Source: CAYOXX01 sp964408025 (GTDB lineage: Bacteria > Acidobacteriota > DATKUA01). Taken from it: a stretch of DNA of 64,000 nt. Both the position numbers and the translations under genes were made by a program. The notes beneath the pieces were generated by a model. The model was given only the letters and a program-made list of their open reading frames with translations, made no database searches and had not been told where the DNA came from. This document shows, piece by piece, positions 9,012 to 17,600 of the stretch (position 1 is its first letter; every line of letters begins with the position of its first letter). The DNA is taken from the NCBI GenBank assembly GCA_964408025.1, contig CAYOXX010000002.1, positions 62,001-126,000 of the forward strand, read 5' to 3'.

Positions 9012-10301
9012 ATGTCAACCATACTGATAGCAATCGCATTGTGCGGTGTAGCGCTCAACACGACCGCGATCGACGATCAACTCCCGGTGGTCGACCGGCA
9101 GGAGATCCTGCGGCAGCGCGTCGACGAGCTGCTGCCCCGGTCGATGGAGCGCCACGGCATCGACCTCTGGCTGATCTTCGCACGCGAAAACAGCCTCGAG
9201 CCGATCCTACCCACCTTCGGCCTTCACAACACGACGGCCCGCTCCGCCTACCTGTTCAGCATTCATAACGGCGAGTTCCGCAAGATAGCCATAGCCGCCA
9301 GCTACGACGTCACGCCGATTCTCGACTCCGGTATCTTCGACGAGGTGCTCTCCTACCGCGAGGAGGGCATCAAGCCCCACCTGCGCCGCGCCGTCGAGGA
9401 GCTGGCGCCGGAGACTATCGCCGTCGACACCGCCCGTGACGTGACGATATCCGACGGCCTCACCCACGGCATGTACCTCTACCTGCTCGAGACCCTCGGC
9501 GAGGAGGTGTCGGAGCGCTTCGTCTCCGCCGAGCGCCTGGTGGTCTCGCTATTCGGCACCAAGCTGCCGGCGGAGATCGCTGCGCTACGCTACGCCGCCG
9601 AGGCAACCCAGATTGCTATCGGCGAGGCACTAACCGCTGATGTAATCGCCCCCGGAGAGACTACCGAGAGGGACGTGCAGAGCTACTTCTCCGAGCGCCT
9701 GCGCCAACTCGGCTGCGACACAGCCTTCTGCAGCGTCGTCGTCGGCCCGACACGCGGTCACGCGCCGACCTCGGACCGCGTCATCCAGCCAGGCGACCTG
9801 ATCCGCGTCGACTGCGGCGCCCGCTACCAGGGCTACTGCGCCGACATCCAGCGCACCGCCTACGTGCTCGCCGAGGGCGAAACAGACGCGCCCGCGGAGA
9901 TCCGGCGCTTCTGGGATGTCACGCTGCGGGCCAACCGCGAGGCCTTCGCCGTCATGAGGCCCGGCGCGCGCGGTGTGGACGTCGATACTGCCGGCCGCGA
10001 GGTGATCACCGGCGCCGGCTTCCCGGACTTCCCGCACGGCTCGGGCCACGCAATCGGCCTGCGCGTCCACGATGTTGGCCCCTACCTCTGCCCCGACTGG
10101 CCCGAGCGCTACGGCAATCCCGTATTCTTCACCCTCGAGCCGAACCAGGTCTTCGCCCTCGAGCCGGTCCTCTACGTCGACTACCCGCCGATGGGCGGCA
10201 CGATAAACATCGGCATCGAAGAGAACGTGCTGATCACCGAGGACGGCGCCGAATACTTCGGCAGGCCGCAGGAGGAACTAATCATCATCGGCGACCGATA
10301 G
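9012..10301 (+). CDS. M24-family metallopeptidase (Xaa-Pro aminopeptidase-like), probably exported
   Basis: The 429-residue product starts at the ATG preceded by GAGG. The first 19 residues are hydrophobic and resemble a signal peptide. The C-terminal half is a pita-bread fold with all five dimetal ligands in recognisable motifs: RVDCGARYQGYCADIQRT (two Asp), GSGHAIGLRVHD (His), FALEPVLY (Glu) and IGIEENVLIT (Glu). The N-terminal creatinase-like domain covers about 25-180. The family removes N-terminal residues before proline; the exact substrate is unknown. The 3' end overlaps the minus-strand glycosidase gene by 24 bases. Confidence 0.88.
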   Translation: MSTILIAIALCGVALNTTAIDDQLPVVDRQEILRQRVDELLPRSMERHGIDLWLIFARENSLEPILPTFGLHNTTARSAYLFSIHNGEFRKIAIAASYDVTPILDSGIFDEVLSYREEGIKPHLRRAVEELAPETIAVDTARDVTISDGLTHGMYLYLLETLGEEVSERFVSAERLVVSLFGTKLPAEIAALRYAAEATQIAIGEALTADVIAPGETTERDVQSYFSERLRQLGCDTAFCSVVVGPTRGHAPTSDRVIQPGDLIRVDCGARYQGYCADIQRTAYVLAEGETDAPAEIRRFWDVTLRANREAFAVMRPGARGVDVDTAGREVITGAGFPDFPHGSGHAIGLRVHDVGPYLCPDWPERYGNPVFFTLEPNQVFALEPVLYVDYPPMGGTINIGIEENVLITEDGAEYFGRPQEELIIIGDR

Positions 10302-12824
10302 TCTGCCGTCGCGGATGGCCAACGTAACCGTCGCGAACTCCCGCTCTGTATCGGCAGGTATGCTCACCTGGACGGATGTTGTCCCCGCAAGTGTAAGAAC
10401 GATGCATTCGTAGGTGCGGCCGGTCCGACCGGCGACTGAGTAGTAAATCGTTTCCCCTTGGCGCCAGGAGTCGACGTAGCGCAGTCCTTGGGACCGCTGA
10501 CCCGGCAGCGACGGCGGTACTGGCAGTATCAACTCCGTCATTTCTTCAAGTGATACTTCAATATTTGTGTCCGGACGCAGCGGGATCTCGCATTCCAGTA
10601 CAACAGCCGACCTGCGGCTCTCCGTGCCGAACTCGACCGGGTTTCCGTTGACGTATACGCCGCCGACAAGAGTCCCAAGCGGCAGCGCCGGCCGGAAGCG
10701 AAGTATCCAGCCTTCTTCGGCGCCCCGGAAACGGTAACGCAGCGTTCCCCTGCCTCGCTCGAATTCCACTCTTAGATTTTTACCTAAGCCAAGCGGCACG
10801 TTGTTGATTGTAAGCCGATCCCACTCGGCCGGGAGCTGGGGCGCGAAAGTCAGCGTGCGGCTGACGGCGTCCGTTTCCAGGCCGAGGAGACCGCGCACGA
10901 CCGGTGCGGCGAAGCCGCCGCTCGAGAAAAGCTGATGGGGCACGGCGGCGTCCAAAGGCCTGTGAAAGTCTCCGGAGTAGAGCTCGGCGATATCTCCCCT
11001 GCTCCCCTCGAATGTGAGGCCGGCGAGAGCGCGCAGCAATTGCAGGCCGGCCTGGGGACGGTGATATCTGTACTGGGCCATCGCCACGTATCCGGTGAGG
11101 AAGGGCCAGACGGCGCCGTTGTTATAGGCGACCGGATCGTAAACCTCGCTCTCGCTGGTCAGCATCCGCGCGCCCCAGTCCGTCGCCATCTCGGGACCCG
11201 CGAGTCTGTGCAGCGTCGCCAGTGCCTGCTCGGCTGGGAGGAGCCCGAAGATCATGGGCACCGCGGGCCATGCCGTCAGCTCGCTCACCGCGGTGCCGTC
11301 CAGGGCGATTGCGAACGCGTGATAGCCGCGCTGGGGGTCGAAGAACAGGTTTCGCAGAGACTCCTCGGCTCTTTCGAGCAGGGGCGTCACTTCGTCGACG
11401 ATCCCCTCTTCAGCGAGTAGCTCAGCGGCCCTGAGCAGTGAGCGTATCGACTCGACCCAGAGGCCGGCCACGTAGATGTCGGTCTTCAGGTCCTGCAGCA
11501 GAACGCCGACCTCGAGCGCACCCAGTCCTCCGAGGCTGTTCTCGACGAGGCCGTCGCCGTCGGTCTCCGTCGTGGCTGCATAGCGGAAAGCGGCGAGCAT
11601 CGACGGCCAGCTCTGGCGTAGGAACTCCAGGTCGCCGCTGGCAAGGACGTAGTTCCAGACGCTGATTATGTAGTAAGGCGAGGTTTCGAGGTGGTAGTAA
11701 CCGTAAGGGTAATCGCCGAACCAATCGATGAAGGCGGCGCCCTGGCTGAGCTCGTGCATTATCTTGCCGTCTTCGCGCTGGTTGCGGCGGATCAGCTCGA
11801 GAGCGGTCCTAACCGCCGCGAAGTCGCCGTAGCCGTTGAGGGCAAAAGAGTTGAAGAACGCGTCGCCTCCGAAAAACCAGGCGAAGCCGGGGCGCTCGCT
11901 GCGGCCTGAAGATCCGAATCCCGCCACCAGCCCGCAGCCGAGATCGGGATTGCAGCTCAGACCGTCGTCCAACGCTACCTTGGCCCACTCGAAAGCGAGG
12001 TCTAGGTCGTCGTCGGGCGAGTCGATGGCGAGCAGCTCCCCGCGCAAACCGCACGCGTGCTCTACCCGTCCCGAGTAGAGCGACCCGAGATTGCCGAGGA
12101 CACGCCGGTAAGTTTCGAGCGCTTCCTCCCTTCCCATCGAGCCTCCGGCGATAACAACGGGGATGTAGTCGCTTGCGGCGAGCCGCGTTGTTATTTCGAT
12201 GTCGAAGCGGTTCGGGGACTCCGCCAGCCGGTGGGCAGGCGTGGCAAAGTGACGCGAGGCCGCCGGGCTGCCTACGAGGGCATTGTAGCGTCGGCGGCTC
12301 TCCGAAAGGACAAAAGCAGCAGCTTCGTCGTGCCAGAAGCTGTACTGGCCACCCAGCGAAGCGGGCCACATCGGCTCCAGGTCCGGGACGAAGGAGACGG
12401 AAACGGTCAGCGGCTCGTCCGCGTCGACGTCGAGCAGCAAAACGATGGCCGGCTCCTCCAGCGGCACGAAGAAGGTGACGGCCACAGTGAATTCATCGTG
12501 CGAGAAGACTACGGTCGTCGACTCCGGCCGCACCGTGATCCAGCGTGCCAGCTCCTCGGCGGGCAGCGGCTCGGGGAAATCATCGCGCCGGAAGTGAATT
12601 CGCAGACCGTGGGCGATCTTGAACGGGTAGATCCAGGCCTCCATGGCGCCGCCCTCGTTGCCCATCAGCAGCGCCCGGCGGCCGACGACGTCGAAGTAGC
12701 GGCCCGGCGACGGCTCGCCCTCTAACTGGATCGGGCTCTCGGGAAGCGGGAATTTCTCCACCGCTCCGCTCAACGACGCAAAGAGCACCAGCAGCAGCAC
12801 CACCGCGCCGAATCGGCATCTCAT
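10278..12824 (-). CDS. Secreted glycoside hydrolase, glycogen-debranching/amylo-alpha-1,6-glucosidase-like (alpha/alpha barrel)
   Basis: The 848-residue protein has a signal peptide (MRCRFGAVVLLLVLFASLSGA) and AAGGAG six bases before the ATG. It has an N-terminal beta-sandwich of about 250 residues, then a six-hairpin catalytic barrel with GFAWFFGGDAFFNS, REDGKIMHELSQ and NNGAVWPFLTGYVAMAQY. These blocks recur in the cytoplasmic homologue at 19799-23089 (YGWYFGRDGLWTS, DGKILHELSP, HYGSVWPLYTGW), so the two are paralogues. The exported copy carries GGD where the other has GRD. It is predicted to trim oligosaccharides outside the inner membrane before uptake by the divergent ABC operon that starts 155 bases away. 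The exact linkage cleaved is unknown. Confidence 0.75.
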   Translation of the reverse strand: MRCRFGAVVLLLVLFASLSGAVEKFPLPESPIQLEGEPSPGRYFDVVGRRALLMGNEGGAMEAWIYPFKIAHGLRIHFRRDDFPEPLPAEELARWITVRPESTTVVFSHDEFTVAVTFFVPLEEPAIVLLLDVDADEPLTVSVSFVPDLEPMWPASLGGQYSFWHDEAAAFVLSESRRRYNALVGSPAASRHFATPAHRLAESPNRFDIEITTRLAASDYIPVVIAGGSMGREEALETYRRVLGNLGSLYSGRVEHACGLRGELLAIDSPDDDLDLAFEWAKVALDDGLSCNPDLGCGLVAGFGSSGRSERPGFAWFFGGDAFFNSFALNGYGDFAAVRTALELIRRNQREDGKIMHELSQGAAFIDWFGDYPYGYYHLETSPYYIISVWNYVLASGDLEFLRQSWPSMLAAFRYAATTETDGDGLVENSLGGLGALEVGVLLQDLKTDIYVAGLWVESIRSLLRAAELLAEEGIVDEVTPLLERAEESLRNLFFDPQRGYHAFAIALDGTAVSELTAWPAVPMIFGLLPAEQALATLHRLAGPEMATDWGARMLTSESEVYDPVAYNNGAVWPFLTGYVAMAQYRYHRPQAGLQLLRALAGLTFEGSRGDIAELYSGDFHRPLDAAVPHQLFSSGGFAAPVVRGLLGLETDAVSRTLTFAPQLPAEWDRLTINNVPLGLGKNLRVEFERGRGTLRYRFRGAEEGWILRFRPALPLGTLVGGVYVNGNPVEFGTESRRSAVVLECEIPLRPDTNIEVSLEEMTELILPVPPSLPGQRSQGLRYVDSWRQGETIYYSVAGRTGRTYECIVLTLAGTTSVQVSIPADTEREFATVTLAIRDGRLSVADDD

Positions 12825-12850
12825 GATTAACTCCTTGATAGCATAAATGG

Positions 12851-12870
12851 GACAGGCATTCCCGCCTGTT
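12851..12870 (+). repeat. Small palindromic dispersed repeat, copy 2
   Basis: ACAGGC and GCCTGT flank ATTCCC, matching the motif at 4332 in position and loop with compensatory stem changes. It lies in the divergent intergenic region between the secreted glycosidase and the solute-binding protein gene. Confidence 0.5.
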
Positions 12871-12978
12871 TCTTATATCAACAGCACTCAATACATCGGT
12901 TTACGGAAGCGCAATCTTCAAAGATAACCGGGCTCATGTTAATCTCGGCTTCCGAAGGCTGCAACGGGGGTTCTGGAG

Positions 12979-14301
12979 TTGGGAAAGACCGGCACCGCTC
13001 GCCGCCTGCGCTCGGCAGTGGTTCTCGCGCTTGCCGTGGCGCTCGGTTGCTTCGCGCTGGCGACGTGCGGCGGCGACACCCGCCTGACGCTCCGCCTCTC
13101 GACCTGGTCGAGCCCGACCGAGATGGAGATTATGGAGCGCTGCATCCGCCTCTTCGAGCAGCGCTACCCGAACGTTAGGGTGATCCACGAGAGCTACCCG
13201 TCGCGCTACCTCGACAGGATCCTGACCTCTATCGCGGCCGGCACGCCCCCCGACGTCATCCTCCTCGACTCCGTCCACATCCCCACCTTCATCGAGAGCG
13301 GCGCCCTCATCGACCTCGCTCCCTACGCCGAGCGTGTCGGCTTCGACCGCAGCCTCTACTATCCCGTCGTCTTGGCCACAGCCGAGCGCGACGGCAAGCT
13401 CTACGCCTTCCCCAAGGACTTCACGCCGCTTGTCTACTTCTACAATAGGCGGCTTTTCGACGTAACCGGCACGCCCTACCCCGAGCCCGACTGGACCTGG
13501 GACGATTTCCTCCGCATGTGCCAGCAGCTAACCGGTGACGACGACGGCGACGGCCGTCCCGACCGCTTCGGCACCGATCTAAACCGCGAGCTGTTCCGAT
13601 GGCAGCCCTGGCTCTGGTCGGCCGGTGGCGACATTCTCAGCCCCGACGGCACTCGCGCCGTCGGTTACTTCGACTCCGAGGAGTCGGTACGGACCTACGA
13701 ATTCCTCGCCGACCTGGTCCGCCGCTGGCGCGTGACGCCGCGCTACGAGGCCAACATCACCATGTCGCGCGACTACAACCAGGCGCAGCGTATGTTCTAC
13801 AGCGGCCGCCTTGGACTCATGGCCAGCGGCCACTGGTGGATACCGAGGCTGCGCCACTACATGGAGGAAGAGCTGCTGTCTGTCGGCATCGCCCCGATGC
13901 CCCGCTTCGATCCCGGGAGCCGCCCGGTAACGGTGATGTACGAGAGCGGTTGGGCCGTGCCGGCGGCCTCGAGGCACCGCAAGTGGGCCGTGATCCTCGC
14001 CGCCTTCATGTCCGGCGAGGAGTGCCAGTGGATCCGCTGCGAGGCCGGCCTGGCGATCCCCGCCATGCCCGGCGTCGCCGCAGAGCTGGCGGCTGCGGAT
14101 ACCACCGGCATGGAGAGTATATTCCTCGATCAGATCCCCCACTGCCGCGCTCCCTGGGGGACGAGGATCGCGCACTTCACCGAGGTCGAGGACATCGTCT
14201 CGGAGGTCTTCGACCGCATGCTGATCAACGGCGAACCGGCGGCCGAAGCAGCCAGTGCCGTGGCCAAGGAAATCGAAGACGCACTCCGCTCCCCAGAATG
14301 A
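12979..14301 (+). CDS. ABC transporter extracellular solute-binding protein (sugar type, family 1)
   Basis: The 440-residue product uses a TTG start; no better start is seen, and GGGGG lies 9 bases upstream. The N-terminus is basic then hydrophobic and ends in LATCGGD, an imperfect lipobox, so a lipoprotein is likely. The fold is that of maltose- or glycerol-3-phosphate-type binding proteins: RLSTWSSPTEMEIMERCIRLFEQRYP at the front, PPDVILLDS, then PEPDWTWDDFLRMCQQLT. The protein would capture an oligosaccharide for the two permeases downstream. The stop overlaps the next start as ATGA (14298-14301), implying translational coupling. Confidence 0.9.
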   Translation: MGKTGTARRLRSAVVLALAVALGCFALATCGGDTRLTLRLSTWSSPTEMEIMERCIRLFEQRYPNVRVIHESYPSRYLDRILTSIAAGTPPDVILLDSVHIPTFIESGALIDLAPYAERVGFDRSLYYPVVLATAERDGKLYAFPKDFTPLVYFYNRRLFDVTGTPYPEPDWTWDDFLRMCQQLTGDDDGDGRPDRFGTDLNRELFRWQPWLWSAGGDILSPDGTRAVGYFDSEESVRTYEFLADLVRRWRVTPRYEANITMSRDYNQAQRMFYSGRLGLMASGHWWIPRLRHYMEEELLSVGIAPMPRFDPGSRPVTVMYESGWAVPAASRHRKWAVILAAFMSGEECQWIRCEAGLAIPAMPGVAAELAAADTTGMESIFLDQIPHCRAPWGTRIAHFTEVEDIVSEVFDRMLINGEPAAEAASAVAKEIEDALRSPE

Positions 14302-16319
14302 ACGCTGAACGCGAACCGATCGATTCCTACCTTCGCCGCCTGTTCGTCGGCGCGACGCTGACGATCCTCGTCCTCGCCGGCCTGGCCGCGCTGCTGCCGC
14401 AGCGATTCGCCGCCGAGCTGTTCGAGCGCAAGGCGAAGCTGCTGCTGGAGTCGTGGGGCGAGCGGATCGCCGACCGCGCCCAGCTTTTCGCGCAGGCGGC
14501 CCGCGAAGACGAGGGGGATTTCGTACGTTTGTCGAGCGTGAGATCGCGTAGCTCGGGGCGGACCTTCCAATTGTCAATCCTTGCGGAAGCGGAGCCGCGG
14601 CCGCTAGCCGGCGCCTGGGCCGACGGCGGTATGCGGGGCTTCGAGATCGACGACTACCTCATCGAGGGGAGCTTGCCGCAGCGCGCCGTCGGCGACCAGC
14701 TTTATCTTGACGGCTCCCCGCACCTGATCGCTCTCCTGCCCGGAGAAGGCGATGGCCGGGCCGCGCTCAGGATCGGCCCCTCGCTGTCTCGCGATTTCGA
14801 GCTGGTGCAGGTAACGGACTGGAAGCTGGCAGTCGTCCGCGCTGGAAACGTCGCCTACTCCTCCGACGACTCGCTGCGGACCGGTACCTCACCGGCCGAT
14901 CCCCAGTTTCTCGACATGCTGCAAAGTGTCGCCGCCGACGAAACCTCTCGTCTCGTCCGCCTCGGGGTTCTCGGCAACCGTCTCTGCGTCGTCGCTCCCC
15001 TCAAGGACTTCGACCGCTGGAACGTGATCGGCTCCGCCATCCTCATCAGGACCGCACCGCCAGCCCATGAGGACTTTTCCGCCACAGCCCTCGCCCTCTT
15101 CAGCGTCCTGCTGGCCGCAGTCCCCTTCGCACTCGCTGGGCTCGGCCGCTTGCCAGAGCGCGGGCCGCGGCGTTGGCACCCAGTCGCCGGTCTCGCCGCG
15201 GTCGTCGCCGGTGCAGCGGCCTCGGCGGCGGCGCTGCTGCTGCTCGGCGGCCGGCTCAGCGATGAACTGGCGGCGGAATCGGCCGGGGCCTTCAACGCGC
15301 TGGCGCGGGGAGGCGAGGCCGAGTGGATCTCGAGCGCCTCGTTCTTCGGCTCACTGGATCTTCTCGGCGTCCTGGCGCTCGAGGCGGCTGTTCTGGCGAC
15401 CTCCCTCCTTTTCCTAGCAGCGGTGCGCCACTTCCGGCACCTGGCGACCATCCGCCAGGCGGTCGCGGCGGCCGGCTTCCTGGCACCCGCCACCGCCTAC
15501 CTGGCCGTCTTCGTAGTCGGACCTGTCCTCTTCGCGCTCTTCATAAGTTTCCACCGCTGGGAGATCCTTAACCCGGTCAAAACCTTCGTCGGGCTCGACA
15601 ACTTCGCCGAGCTCTTCGGCGATCCGCTCTTCTGGGGATCGCTGTTCAACACGCTGGTCTACTCGCTGCACGTGCCGTTCACCATGGCCATCTCCCTCGC
15701 CCTGGCACTGGCGCTGCAGCGCAAGGTCCGCGGCGTAACCATTCTGCGCACGCTTTTCTTTCTTCCCTACATCACCAGCTTCGTCGCCATCTCGACCGTC
15801 TGGCAGTGGCTCTACAACACAGAATTCGGCCTCCTGAACTACCTGCTCTCGCTCGTCGGCCTGGGACCGGTCAACTGGCTCAGCGACCCGTTGACCGCGC
15901 TGCCCTCGGTGATGATCATGAGCGTCTGGCTGCAGCTCGGCTACCAGATGATTATCTTCATCGCCGGTTTGCAGGGCATCCCGCAGCACCTCTACGAGGC
16001 GGCCGCCATCGACGGCGCCGGCCCCTGGCAACGCTTTCGGCGCATCACCCTGCCGCTGCTGCGCCCGACAATATTCTTCATACTCGTCACCTCGGTCATC
16101 AACTCCTTCCAGGTCTTCACCTACGTATACGTCATGACCCAGGGCGGACCGCTGCACAGCACCGAGGTCCTGGTCTACCACATCTACAAGAACGCCTGGG
16201 AGTACTTCAGGATGGGCTACGCCTCGGCGCTGAGCTGGGTGCTGTTCCTGCTGATACTGGTAGTCACCATCGCCCAGTTCGCTTACTTCAGGAAGCGGAT
16301 CGAGGCGGTAACGGCCTGA
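14298..16319 (+). CDS. MalF-type ABC permease fused to a large N-terminal sensor-like region
   Basis: The product has 673 residues, more than twice the core of a usual sugar permease. Residues 14-34 form a membrane helix, 36-258 a predicted extracytoplasmic region with a Cache-like look (WKLAVVRAGNVAYSSDD), and 262-282, 296-317 and 355-377 further hydrophobic helices. A standard MalF-like permease module starts at about 390, with six helices and the EAA loop EAAAIDGAGPWQRFRRITLP at 567-586. The start codon overlaps the upstream stop by four bases. Known MalF has a periplasmic loop, but a separate N-terminal sensor of this size is unusual. A role in sensing or gating is inference. The frame is continuous with no gap, so the fusion is probably not an assembly artefact. 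Confidence 0.82.
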   Translation: MNAEREPIDSYLRRLFVGATLTILVLAGLAALLPQRFAAELFERKAKLLLESWGERIADRAQLFAQAAREDEGDFVRLSSVRSRSSGRTFQLSILAEAEPRPLAGAWADGGMRGFEIDDYLIEGSLPQRAVGDQLYLDGSPHLIALLPGEGDGRAALRIGPSLSRDFELVQVTDWKLAVVRAGNVAYSSDDSLRTGTSPADPQFLDMLQSVAADETSRLVRLGVLGNRLCVVAPLKDFDRWNVIGSAILIRTAPPAHEDFSATALALFSVLLAAVPFALAGLGRLPERGPRRWHPVAGLAAVVAGAAASAAALLLLGGRLSDELAAESAGAFNALARGGEAEWISSASFFGSLDLLGVLALEAAVLATSLLFLAAVRHFRHLATIRQAVAAAGFLAPATAYLAVFVVGPVLFALFISFHRWEILNPVKTFVGLDNFAELFGDPLFWGSLFNTLVYSLHVPFTMAISLALALALQRKVRGVTILRTLFFLPYITSFVAISTVWQWLYNTEFGLLNYLLSLVGLGPVNWLSDPLTALPSVMIMSVWLQLGYQMIIFIAGLQGIPQHLYEAAAIDGAGPWQRFRRITLPLLRPTIFFILVTSVINSFQVFTYVYVMTQGGPLHSTEVLVYHIYKNAWEYFRMGYASALSWVLFLLILVVTIAQFAYFRKRIEAVTA

Positions 16320-16344
16320 ACAGCCCTTAGAAGCGTATGACTAC

Positions 16345-16740
16345 CTATCGGTGTGTGCTGCGGAAGGCGGGGACGTATTTGTAGACGCCGCCGTAGTACT
16401 TGATGCCGCCGCGCGTCCCGCCGTAGAAGAGCCGCACCAGGTGGGCTTTGAAGAGCTGCACGTCCAGCTGGGCGAAGTAAAAGTTCTCCTTGCCGGCGAA
16501 GTATACCTCGCCGGGCAGGTCCGAACTCTCCCAGACGCCGGTGACGTTGAAGAGCTGCGAGCGGCCAAAGCTGACGGCCAGCTTGTTGCGGGTGTAGTCG
16601 ACCAGGTCGCCGCGGAGCTGCGAACGCCGGTACTCGATACCGAAGCTGAGGCGCCGCGGGAGCGGCAACGTGGCTTCCAAGACGCAGTGTGTGGTCGGCC
16701 CCGAGAACTGGTAGAAGTAAGCCCTCGCTTTATTCTTGTG
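16345..16740 (-). pseudogene. Fragment of an outer-membrane beta-barrel protein, C-terminal part
   Basis: On the minus strand an open frame of about 130 codons lacks a good start codon. It encodes alternating barrel-like strands (LSFGIEYRRSQLRGDL, KLAVSFGRSQLF) and ends with LVRLFYGGTRGGIKYYGG and VPAF, resembling the C-terminal strands of DUF6029-like barrels. It lies between the two permease genes, against the direction of the operon. A complete gene of this kind would be several times longer, so this is best read as a decayed remnant. No function is proposed. Confidence 0.45.
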
Positions 16741-16805
16741 CGCTACCGCGGTGATTCCTTGCGCCGCAGTGGCGCTTTCGCTAGAGTGATCGGGGGATTC
16801 ACTCG

Positions 16806-17599
<794 letters not shown>

Positions 17600-17600
17600 G

